Below are positions 56,563 to 64,000 of a stretch of DNA of 64,000 nt, in pieces. Numbering within the stretch: position 1 is the stretch's first letter; the number at the start of each line of letters is the position of its first letter. Under the pieces are notes generated by a model. The model saw only the letters and a program-made list of their open reading frames with translations. It did no database searches and was not told the DNA's origin. This stretch comes from Mycolicibacterium rhodesiae NBB3 (GTDB lineage: Bacteria; Actinomycetota; Actinomycetes; Mycobacteriales; Mycobacteriaceae), in the NCBI RefSeq assembly GCF_000230895.2, contig NC_016604.1, forward strand, positions 496,001 to 560,000, given 5' to 3'. The position numbers were made by a program, and so were the translations under genes.

Positions 56563-59195
56563 TGGTGATCGGTTCCTCTTGTCTCTCGCGCGTGCGAACG
56601 TCCCGCGTGAACACCGCCGAAATGGCTGCTCATACTCGCGCGGACGGCATCGGGGTCGCGCTGCGGGAAGTCCCCGCGGGGGTCGGGCTCAGCCGCCGAT
56701 GCTACCTCGTCTTCGGCAGAACCCGGCACCAGCCGAACGCCGGGCTCGCGCATCGGCAGGCCCTCTTCAGTGTGCTGCTGGACGGGAGTTTCGTCGGCGG
56801 CCTCTGCTGCCGACCAGCCGCTGTCCCAGACCGATTCCCAGTTCAGGTCGGCACTGTTGGCGAGTTCGTTCGGGTCGACCAGCCATTCGGAGAGCATCGA
56901 CTGGTAGATGGCGTCCTCGGCGCCTGCCGTGGCAGACGGTTGCGGTTCGGGTTCGGCCTGCTGTTCAGGCACAGGCTCGGGCACATGGGTCGACGCCGCC
57001 TGTTGCCGCGCCGCGAAGAAGCCCGACGTATCGATGGGCCGGTCCGCGTGCGTCTGCGCCGGCATCGAGTCCTGCGGCCACTCGTCCTCGAGCTGTTCGT
57101 GCGGCGCGGCCGCGGGCGGACCGAACGACGAGGGCAGGTCGGATATCCCGCTGGCGCCGGGATTGCGCTGGGGCAACAACGCGACCGGCACATCGGAATG
57201 ACCGTTGCGGTACTGCTCCTCGGGGTACTCGTCGTGGTCGGCCCAGCCGTCGGAGTGGTCGTCGTCGAGCGCCAGCGCGGTCGTGATACCCGCATGGGCG
57301 TCGGCGGGATGGGCGTAGTCGGGCTCCCCGAATTGGTGGGGTGCGTCGGCCCCGCCGAGGAGCTCGGCGGGCACATAGACGCCGGCGGTGGTGCCCGAGT
57401 TCGGCTCGCCGGCGATCGTGCTGCGCAACCTGACGACGAGGCCATGCTGCGATGCGAGCCGCCCGACGACGAACAGACCCATGTGCCGAGCGGTGTAAGG
57501 GTTGACCTCACCGCCCGATTGCAGACGCGAGTTGGCCACCCGCAGGTCCGCATCGGTCATCCCGAGTCCGATGTCGCTGACCTCGATGACCAGCCCGCCC
57601 TTGCTGGTGTGCACCGCCGACACCCGCACCTGTGAGATGGGCGGCGAGTAGCGCAGTGCGTTGTCGAGCAGCTCGGCCAGCAGGTGCACCAGATCGCCCG
57701 CGACGGAGCCGGCGACCTCGCTGTCCGGCACGGTCGCGGTGACCACCCGGGTGTAGTCCTCGACCTCCGACGCCGCGGCGTTGATGAGAGCGGAGACGGG
57801 CACCGGTTCCGCCTGTTCGCGGGGAACCCTCGCGCCGGCGAGCACCAGCAGGTTGGCCCCGTTGCGGCGCATCCTGGCCGCTAGGTGGTCGAGGCGGAAC
57901 AAGCTCTCCAGGCGCTCGGGGTCCTCCTCGTTGCGTTCGAGCCGGTCGATCAGCGACAGCTGCTGGTCGACCAGTGAGCGACTGCGCCGCGACAGGGTCT
58001 CGAACATGTCGCCGATCTGGAACTGGAGTTGCGACTGTTCGCCGGCCAGCAGCACGGCCTGCTCGTGCAGCTCGTCGACGGCGTGTGCCACCTGACCCAC
58101 CTCTTCGGAGGTGTGCACGGCAATCGGCTGAATCGGTCCGGGGTCACCGCCCGCACGCACAATTTCGATCTCGCGGGCGAGGTCGTCATGGGCGACTCGC
58201 AGCGCGCTGTCACGTAGCTGGCGAAGGGGCCGCACCAGCAGTCGCGCGACGATGATGACCACGATCAGTGCGAGCAGCATCGCTCCGCCGACGATCGCCG
58301 CGTCGCGGATGGCGGCGGTGCGCTGGGCGTCGGCCTGCCGCTTTACCGCCGTCGTCACAGATTTCGTGGTGTCGGTGATGATCTGTTCGGCGATCTGGTC
58401 GGTGACCGCCTCGGACGCGCGCAGATCCGGGTTGTTGACGAGGACGGCTGCTGGATCCGACATGATCGCCAGCCGCTTGACCATTTCGCCCTGCAGCTGT
58501 TGAGCCTCGGCCGACCCGACGCCCAGCGCCTGGCTCATGCCGAACAGCGTCGAGGGCTCAGTGCCTGCCAGCGCGATCATCCTGGTCCGCAGCTCGGGTT
58601 CGGGCAGTTCCGCGCCGAGATTCACCAGCAGCTGCTGCATCATCATCTGGCCGCGGGCGCCGACCGCGCGGGACAGCCCGAGTGTCTGGGCGGTGATGCG
58701 TTCATCGGCGACCCGCACGGACCCGTTGATGGCGTCCTCGGCGGTCAGCAGGATCGGCGCGTAGGTGGTGATGCGGTCGAACAGCGCGATGCTGTTGGAC
58801 GTGACCTTGTCGATCAGGGCCTGGCCGTCGGCGATCATGCTCGCTACGCCCTTGGACACGTCGACTGCGTTGTCGGTGTCGGACAGCCTGCGCTGCAACT
58901 CCCGCTTGCTGGAGTCGAACTCGGAGAGCGCGGCCTGCGGATCGCCTCCGGAGGAACTCGCGAGCATTGCGCGGTCGAGAGCGGCCATATAGTTCACGAT
59001 CGCCGGCGCCATTTCGGTGCGGTCGGCGGCGCGACGCAAATCCGCGGCTTCGGTGAAGCTGCTGTAGATGCGCAACCCGCCGAACGCGCCGGCGAGAACA
59101 AGCGGCACCAATACGATCGCGAACACTTTCCAGCGGACCGGCCAATTGGCCACCGACCACCGGCGCGGCCTCTTCAAGTGTGGAGCTTGGTTCAT
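56559..59195 (-). CDS. Nitrate/nitrite-sensor-like histidine kinase (CvnA type)
   Basis: The product has 878 residues (Rv3365c about 876). TM1 at ~25-45, extracellular helical NIT-type sensor ~50-320, TM2 ~325-345, HAMP, a dimerisation region ([23 protein letters not shown]) lacking an obvious phospho-His H-box, then an HATPase domain ([25 protein letters not shown]) and a ~230-residue acidic, Pro/Gln-rich C-terminal tail. It starts the mfpA conservon. ATG 59195 has CAGGAAGCAT upstream; the 89-residue extension overlaps trmL and is rejected. Confidence 0.92.
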   Translation of the reverse strand: MNQAPHLKRPRRWSVANWPVRWKVFAIVLVPLVLAGAFGGLRIYSSFTEAADLRRAADRTEMAPAIVNYMAALDRAMLASSSGGDPQAALSEFDSSKRELQRRLSDTDNAVDVSKGVASMIADGQALIDKVTSNSIALFDRITTYAPILLTAEDAINGSVRVADERITAQTLGLSRAVGARGQMMMQQLLVNLGAELPEPELRTRMIALAGTEPSTLFGMSQALGVGSAEAQQLQGEMVKRLAIMSDPAAVLVNNPDLRASEAVTDQIAEQIITDTTKSVTTAVKRQADAQRTAAIRDAAIVGGAMLLALIVVIIVARLLVRPLRQLRDSALRVAHDDLAREIEIVRAGGDPGPIQPIAVHTSEEVGQVAHAVDELHEQAVLLAGEQSQLQFQIGDMFETLSRRSRSLVDQQLSLIDRLERNEEDPERLESLFRLDHLAARMRRNGANLLVLAGARVPREQAEPVPVSALINAAASEVEDYTRVVTATVPDSEVAGSVAGDLVHLLAELLDNALRYSPPISQVRVSAVHTSKGGLVIEVSDIGLGMTDADLRVANSRLQSGGEVNPYTARHMGLFVVGRLASQHGLVVRLRSTIAGEPNSGTTAGVYVPAELLGGADAPHQFGEPDYAHPADAHAGITTALALDDDHSDGWADHDEYPEEQYRNGHSDVPVALLPQRNPGASGISDLPSSFGPPAAAPHEQLEDEWPQDSMPAQTHADRPIDTSGFFAARQQAASTHVPEPVPEQQAEPEPQPSATAGAEDAIYQSMLSEWLVDPNELANSADLNWESVWDSGWSAAEAADETPVQQHTEEGLPMREPGVRLVPGSAEDEVASAAEPDPRGDFPQRDPDAVRASMSSHFGGVHAGRSHARETRGTDHQ

Positions 59196-59359
59196 ATGCT
59201 TCCTGCTGATTCGCTCGCCGCTGCGAGCTGGCGTTGGGCGCCCGGCAATTGGACGAGTATGCCAGCACTGCGCTGTCGTCTCCACGATTCCAAGTTGCTT
59301 TATGACTACGGAGCAAACACGTTTTGGACTGTCGCCTGTCCCGGCGCAATGATCTACGA

Positions 59360-59824
59360 ATGTTTCGCGTGCTGTTCTACTCGCCGCGCATCGCACCCAA
59401 CACCGGAAATGCGATCCGAATGGTCGCCGCGACCGGTTGCGAATTGCATCTCGTCGAGCCACTCGGATTCGATTTATCCGAGCCCAAACTGCGTCGCGCC
59501 GGACTGGACTATCACGACCTTGCCTCGGTCACCGTCCACCCCGACCTGACCGCGGCGTGGGACGCCCTGGCCCCACAGCGCGTATACGCGTTCACCGCTC
59601 ACGCCAGCACGCGGTTCGACGACGTGGCCTATCAACCCGACGACGTCGTGATGTTCGGCCCGGAACCGACCGGCCTGGACGCCGTCACGCTGTCCGACCC
59701 CCATATCACCGCGCAGTTGCGCATCCCGATGCTCGCAGGCAGGCGGTCACTGAACCTGTCGAACGCGGCCGCGATCGTGGTGTACGAGATGTGGCGCCAG
59801 CACGGATTCAGCGGCGCGGTCTGA
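59360..59824 (+). CDS. trmL: tRNA (cytidine(34)-2'-O)-methyltransferase TrmL (SpoU family)
   Basis: The product has 154 residues, the same as Rv3366. FRVLFYSPRIAPNTGNAIRMVAATGCELHLVEPLGF, VVMFGPEPTGL and IPMLAGRRSLNLSNAAAIVVYE are the SPOUT trefoil-knot motifs 1-3. It methylates the wobble nucleotide of leucyl tRNAs. ATG 59360 was preferred over a non-ATG start at 59324. It is divergent from the sensor kinase, with 164 bp between. Confidence 0.93.
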   Translation: MFRVLFYSPRIAPNTGNAIRMVAATGCELHLVEPLGFDLSEPKLRRAGLDYHDLASVTVHPDLTAAWDALAPQRVYAFTAHASTRFDDVAYQPDDVVMFGPEPTGLDAVTLSDPHITAQLRIPMLAGRRSLNLSNAAAIVVYEMWRQHGFSGAV

Positions 59825-59827
59825 CCC

Positions 59828-60466
59828 TCACCACGAATCCCAGTGCGCGAACTGTTCGGCGGGCAGCCGTTTGGCGCGACGGAAGTCGGTGCCCTTCGTA
59901 TAGGCAATCGGGAAGAGGCCGCCTTGACGGTATTCGTTGAACGGGATACCGAGCACCTCGGCCGCCAGCTGCTCCCCTTTGCCGACTAGATGCAGCGTCG
60001 TCCACGCCGATCCGAGCCCGCGCGAACGCAGCGCCAGCATGTAACTCCACACCGCGGGCAGTAGCGAGCCCCAAAACCCGGCGCTGCCCGCCACTGCGTC
60101 CTCCGGGCTGCCCGCCAGGCACGGGATCATCATGACCGGAACCTCGTGGAAGTGCTCGGCAAGGTACTTGGCGGAGTTCATGACGGCACCGACCTGGTCG
60201 TCGCGGATGTCGCCGTGCGTCGGCCGCTCCCGGTCGAGGTACCGCGTCGCGTTGAACTTGTAGATGTCGGCGAGCGCCTTCTTCTTCTCGGCGTCGGTGA
60301 CGAAGACGAACTGCCAACCCTGGGAGTTGGACCCGGTCGGCGCCTGCAACGCCAGGTCCAGACATTCCAGCAGCACCTCGCGCGGGACCGGCTTCTCCAG
60401 ATCCAGTCGCTTGCGCACCGAGCGCGTGGTGGTCAGGACTTCGTCGACGGACAGGTTCAGGGTCAT
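59828..60466 (-). CDS. Nitroreductase-family FMN oxidoreductase
   Basis: The product has 212 residues (Rv3368c about 214). TTRSVRKRLDLEKPVPREVLLECLDLALQAPTGSNSQGWQFVFV is the FMN-binding N-terminus, and LGSAWTTLHLVGKGEQLAAEVLGIPFNEYRQGGLFPIAYTKG the C-terminal part. It uses NAD(P)H to reduce nitro or quinone compounds. It ends 4 bp past trmL, tail to tail. Confidence 0.92.
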   Translation of the reverse strand: MTLNLSVDEVLTTTRSVRKRLDLEKPVPREVLLECLDLALQAPTGSNSQGWQFVFVTDAEKKKALADIYKFNATRYLDRERPTHGDIRDDQVGAVMNSAKYLAEHFHEVPVMMIPCLAGSPEDAVAGSAGFWGSLLPAVWSYMLALRSRGLGSAWTTLHLVGKGEQLAAEVLGIPFNEYRQGGLFPIAYTKGTDFRRAKRLPAEQFAHWDSW

Positions 60467-60489
60467 ATTCGGAGACTACATTCGGCGGT

Positions 60490-60906
60490 ATGGCAGTCGA
60501 ATTCACGCAAGAGGTATCCACCAGGCTCTCGGCCGACCATTCGGGGTGGCTGACCACCGTGGCCAAGTCCGGCCAGCCCGTGCCCCGGCTGGTGTGGTTC
60601 TACTTCGACGGCGCAGACGTGATCGTCTACTCCGAACCAAACGCCGCGAAGGTGCGCCACATCAGGAACCATCCCCGCGTCAGCCTGAATCTGGATTCCG
60701 ACGGCAACGGGTCGGGCGTCATCGTCGTCGGCGGGGAGGCCACCGTGGACGCCGAAAACGCTGATCCGTTGCAGGACGAGCAATATCGCGCGAAGTACGG
60801 TGAGCTCGCTGCGAGCCTGGGTTTCACCGACGAGTTCCTGTCCGCCTACAACCTCCGCCTGAAGATCAACGTCGACAAGGTGTGGACAACCCCGACCGAG
60901 GGCTGA
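60490..60906 (+). CDS. PPOX-class F420/FMN-dependent protein (Rv3369-like)
   Basis: The product has 138 residues (Rv3369 about 144). HSGWLTTVAKSGQPVPRLVWFYFDGADVIVYSEPNAAKVRHIRNHPRVSLNL is a single split beta-barrel with the cofactor phosphate-binding AAKVRHI/P..VSLNL pattern. It is divergent from the nitroreductase, with 23 bp between start codons. The 3' end overlaps the convergent MFS gene by 41 bp. Confidence 0.9.
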   Translation: MAVEFTQEVSTRLSADHSGWLTTVAKSGQPVPRLVWFYFDGADVIVYSEPNAAKVRHIRNHPRVSLNLDSDGNGSGVIVVGGEATVDAENADPLQDEQYRAKYGELAASLGFTDEFLSAYNLRLKINVDKVWTTPTEG

Positions 60907-62008
60907 CAGTGATGGCCAACAGACCGGTAACAGCCATTGCCACGAATGCCCGCAGTGTCCCGAAGTTGTCGATCAGCGCACCGACGAGTGGCGCCCCCAT
61001 GGCCTGACCCGCGGCAATCGTGAAAAACGCAAGGCCCACCCCGAATGACGTGCTGTCCGGATACAGCCGGGCACTCCACAACAGGACCAGCCCCGTCGAG
61101 GCGATGTACGCCGCGCCGAACAGTGTCGCCGAAGCGATCGTGGCCCAGACGTCGGCGGGCGCAGCTGCCAGCAACACGGTCGCCGACGCCATGGTCACCG
61201 AGGCCGCCACCCAGGCCTTGGCCAACCCGATTCGCTGCACGACATCGCCCGCCAGCGCACCGGCAATACCGGACGCACCGAGAACAACCCACATGAGCGT
61301 CGACTGCGTCGCGTCCGCGCCGCCCACTGAGGTGATCAGATCGCGGCCGAATGTCCACACAGCGGCACTGCCGAGTCCCATCAACAGCGACGCGCAGACG
61401 AGCCCGAAGGTGCCTGGACGCCAACGCTGTTCAACTGCTGCGGGCGTGTAGTGGTGCGTTGAAGCCGGCACGGCCAGCAGCACCAGGGTCGTCACGGCAA
61501 CGCATATGAGGGCGTATGAGATCCAGGCCGCGCGCCACTGGTCGAACAACAGCAACGCGATGGGTGCGGACACAAGCACTCCGATGCCCGTACCGCCGTT
61601 GACGACGGTCTGAGCGCGATCTACCTTCGGCGCAGGAACGTACTGGGCGACGGCCGCAGCGAGAGGTGGCGAAGCGATGCCGGTGCTGCAACCGGCCACC
61701 AACACCCCCACCGCCAACCACCACGCCGACGGCGCCGCTGCAACAGTCGAAATTCCCACTGTCGCAACCACTCCAGCGGCTACCGCCACCTTCCGCGCTC
61801 CGATCCTGTCGGTCAGTATCAGACTTGCGACAATGGCGGCGCAGTATCCGAGGTAACTTCCGGCGCCGATCACTCCGGTGAGGGTGCGGTTGAGCCCGAA
61901 GGTCTCGGTGAACACGGGCGCGAACAATCCGTAGGCGAAACGCGCGAACCCATAGCAGCACGCGATCAACGCCGTCCCCGCCACGACGAGGAGGTGCACG
62001 GATTTCAC
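60866..62008 (-). CDS. MFS transporter (YbfB-like)
   Basis: The product has 380 residues and about 12 transmembrane helices. ALIACCYGFARFAYGLFAPVF at TM1 is characteristic of YbfB/YjiJ-type MFS proteins; SLILTDRIGARKVAVAAG is motif A between TM2 and TM3. It is likely a proton-coupled drug or metabolite exporter, substrate unknown. GTG 62008 start. It lies 25 bp after dnaE2 on the same strand and may be read through from it. Confidence 0.87.
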   Translation of the reverse strand: MKSVHLLVVAGTALIACCYGFARFAYGLFAPVFTETFGLNRTLTGVIGAGSYLGYCAAIVASLILTDRIGARKVAVAAGVVATVGISTVAAAPSAWWLAVGVLVAGCSTGIASPPLAAAVAQYVPAPKVDRAQTVVNGGTGIGVLVSAPIALLLFDQWRAAWISYALICVAVTTLVLLAVPASTHHYTPAAVEQRWRPGTFGLVCASLLMGLGSAAVWTFGRDLITSVGGADATQSTLMWVVLGASGIAGALAGDVVQRIGLAKAWVAASVTMASATVLLAAAPADVWATIASATLFGAAYIASTGLVLLWSARLYPDSTSFGVGLAFFTIAAGQAMGAPLVGALIDNFGTLRAFVAMAVTGLLAITVSPRSGLSTPCRR

Positions 62009-62033
62009 CGCTCGACCCTAGCGAGCGATGCCG

Positions 62034-64000
62034 TCAGCGGAAGTCACGGGACTTCGACGCAACCCGCATGTCCAGCTTGCCCATGCGGTCGGCGACGACG
62101 GTGACCGCGCCGGTGGCATTCTGCACCTGACCGCGTATCACGAGCGCCGACGCCGTCTGCGCCAGCTTGCGGTGCCGCGCCCAGAGCCCACGCGAACACA
62201 CGACGTTGATCATTCCGGTCTCGTCCTCGAGGTTGATGAACGTAACGCCCTGCGCTGTCGCCGGCCGCTGACGGTGAGTCACCGCCCCGGCCACCAGCAC
62301 CCGCGTTCCGTCGGGCACCTCCAGCAGCTTGTCGGCAGGTACAACGCCGAGCGCATCGAGGTTCTCACGCAGGAACTGGGTGGGATAGCTGTCGGACGAG
62401 ATGCCCGTGGCCCACACGTCTGCGGCAGCCAGCTCGAGTTCGGTCATACCCGGCAGCGAAGGGATCTGCGAGGAAGCCCCCACTCCCGGCAGTCGATCGG
62501 CACGCTGGGTGGCGGCCGCGCCTGCGGCCCACAGTCCCTCACGACGGGTGATCTCGAAGCAGCCCAAGGCGCCCGCGGTGGCCAGCGCTTCGGTCTGCGG
62601 AACACTCAGTTGAATCCGCTGGGTGAGATCCAGCAGAGAGGTGAACGGCCCGTTGGCTTTTCGCTCGTCGACGATGCGCTCGGCCAGATCGTCGCCGATG
62701 TGGCGGACACTGCCGAGACCGAGTCGCACTTCGGTGCCGACGTTCTCCAGCGTCGCGTGCGCGAGGCTCGCGTTGACGTCCGGCCCGCGGACGACGACCC
62801 CGTGCCTGCGGGCATCGGCCACCAGCGACTGCGGTGAATAGAAGCCCATCGGCTGTGCCCGCAACAGCGCGGCGCAAAAGGCCGCCGGATGGTGCAACTT
62901 GAACCACGACGAGTAGAACACCAGCGAGGCAAATGACAGCGAATGGCTCTCCGGGAATCCGAAATTGGCGAATGCCTCCAGCTTCTCGTAGATTCGGTCG
63001 GCCACCTCCCCCGTGATGCCGTGTCGTGTGCGCATACCGTCGTAGAACCTGCCCCGTAGCCGGCGCATACGCTCGGTGGAGCGTTTGGACCCCATCGCAC
63101 GGCGCAACTGGTCGGCCTCGGCGGCCGAGAAGCCCGCGCAATCCACCGCAAGCTGCATGAGTTGCTCCTGAAACAACGGCACACCCAACGTCTTTCGCAG
63201 CGCGGCCGCCATCGAGGGATGTTCGTAGGTGACCGGCTCCTCCCCGTTACGTCGCTTGATGTACGGATGCACCGAGCCGCCCTGGATCGGGCCAGGGCGG
63301 ATCAACGCGACCTCGACCACCAGGTCGTAGAACACCCGCGGCTTCAGCCGGGGCAGCGTGGCCATCTGCGCACGGGACTCCACCTGGAACACCCCAACGG
63401 AGTCGGCGCGCTGCAGCATCTCGTATACCGCGGGCTCGGACAGATCCAGCCTGGCCAGGTCGACGTCGATGCCCTTGTGCTCGCGCACCAGATCGATGAC
63501 GTAGTGCAGTGCCGAGAGCATCCCGAGTCCCAGCAGATCGAACTTGACCAAACCGATTGCCGCACAGTCGTCTTTGTCCCACTGCAGCACGCTTCGGTTC
63601 TCCATCCGTGCCCATTCCACCGGGCAGACGTCGGCGATCGGACGGTCGCAGATCACCATGCCACCGGAATGAATGCCCATGTGCCGCGGCAGGTTGGAGA
63701 TCTGCAGCGCCAGGTCGATCACCGGTTCGGGAACGTCGTCGACGTGAGTCGCTTCGGTCAGCTTGCCCCACTGACCGATCTGCTTGCTCCACGCGTCCTG
63801 CTGCCCCTGAGAGAACCCCAGAGCGCGAGCCATGTCACGTACGGCGCTGCGACCCCGGTACGTGATGACGTTGGCCACCTGGGCGGCGTAGTCGCGGCCG
63901 TAGCGGTCGTACACGTACTGGATGGCGTTCTCGCGCAGGTCCGATTCGATGTCGATGTCGATATCGGGAGGCCCGTCACGTGCCGGCGACAGGAACCGCT
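62034..64000 (-). CDS. dnaE2: Error-prone DNA polymerase DnaE2 (ImuC), C-terminal part; N-terminus beyond the window
   Basis: The frame stays open to the last base; 654 residues are present. The first codons in the window read RFLSPARDGPPDIDIDIESD, the catalytic palm motif with its aspartates. MQLAVDCAGFSAAEADQLRRAMGSKR, YGSWFK-like FYSSWFKLHHPAAFCAALL and GVTFINLEDETGMINVVC (OB fold) follow, ending VASKSRDFR. DnaE2 lacks the tau-binding tail of DnaE1 and ends here, as expected. It works with ImuA' and ImuB in SOS mutagenesis. The promoter and PHP domain are outside the window. Confidence 0.92.
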   Translation of the reverse strand, partial: RFLSPARDGPPDIDIDIESDLRENAIQYVYDRYGRDYAAQVANVITYRGRSAVRDMARALGFSQGQQDAWSKQIGQWGKLTEATHVDDVPEPVIDLALQISNLPRHMGIHSGGMVICDRPIADVCPVEWARMENRSVLQWDKDDCAAIGLVKFDLLGLGMLSALHYVIDLVREHKGIDVDLARLDLSEPAVYEMLQRADSVGVFQVESRAQMATLPRLKPRVFYDLVVEVALIRPGPIQGGSVHPYIKRRNGEEPVTYEHPSMAAALRKTLGVPLFQEQLMQLAVDCAGFSAAEADQLRRAMGSKRSTERMRRLRGRFYDGMRTRHGITGEVADRIYEKLEAFANFGFPESHSLSFASLVFYSSWFKLHHPAAFCAALLRAQPMGFYSPQSLVADARRHGVVVRGPDVNASLAHATLENVGTEVRLGLGSVRHIGDDLAERIVDERKANGPFTSLLDLTQRIQLSVPQTEALATAGALGCFEITRREGLWAAGAAATQRADRLPGVGASSQIPSLPGMTELELAAADVWATGISSDSYPTQFLRENLDALGVVPADKLLEVPDGTRVLVAGAVTHRQRPATAQGVTFINLEDETGMINVVCSRGLWARHRKLAQTASALVIRGQVQNATGAVTVVADRMGKLDMRVASKSRDFR

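Overview
The window is high-GC actinobacterial DNA whose gene order closely follows the Mycobacterium tuberculosis interval from about Rv3305c (amiA1) to Rv3370c (dnaE2): amiA1-amiB1, deoD, pmmB, upp, an Rv3311 homologue, add-deoA-cdd, sdhCDAB, sigJ, an Rv3329-type aminotransferase, dacB1, yihY-trpS, metZ-metX, folD, the mfpA conservon, trmL, nitroreductase and dnaE2. The proteins match the M. tuberculosis proteins in length, but accessory genes are interleaved: extra permeases, a guanidine exporter, a monomeric isocitrate dehydrogenase and an Rv1747-like FHA-ABC protein. This suggests a free-living, fast-growing Mycobacterium (Mycolicibacterium). Species cannot be assigned from the sequence alone, and locus names are from memory.

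Layout. 1-7.4 kb: end of a TetR regulator, a decayed DUF559-type gene, two M20 amidohydrolases, purine nucleoside phosphorylase, an AbrB-family membrane protein divergent from a MarR regulator, and a phosphohexomutase. 7.4-13.9 kb is the accessory core: two paralogous short FAD proteins, a catalytically complete ketosynthase with no carrier protein beside it, upp, an EspC-like type VII substrate and an NlpC/P60 hydrolase. The last two sit behind near-identical promoter and start segments of the form GGAAC-N17-CGTCC. 13.9-24 kb: an acyltransferase, an orphan YrbEB permease, nucleoside salvage (add, deoA with a repeat-expanded start, cdd) and succinate dehydrogenase. 24-33 kb: an ECF41 sigma factor facing its likely target, a carboxymuconolactone decarboxylase with a textbook ECF41 promoter, then a polyamine/GABA-type catabolic cluster (permeases, universal stress protein, aldehyde dehydrogenase, Lrp regulator, aminotransferase). 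33-41 kb: SMP-30-like protein, DacB1, a guanidine-III riboswitch with an SMR exporter, YihY, TrpS, a hydrolase and NADP-isocitrate dehydrogenase. 41-52 kb: a minisatellite and SAM-IV riboswitch ahead of metZ-metX, a methyltransferase, folD, an Old Yellow Enzyme, a TetR/NTF2-like pair sharing a perfect 26-bp operator, and the FHA-ABC protein. 52-64 kb: a GNAT protein, the mfpA conservon with two trailing enzymes, trmL, nitroreductase, an Rv3369-like protein, an MFS transporter and the C-terminal part of dnaE2.

How the genes work together: nucleoside salvage (deoD, pmmB, upp, add, deoA, cdd) is clustered but interrupted by the FAD/ketosynthase/type VII block. The Met genes are under SAM control by RNA, and the exporter is under guanidine control by RNA. 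The least explained part is 7.4-13.9 kb, where an unknown ketosynthase/flavoprotein set lies between copies of a type VII secretion promoter.
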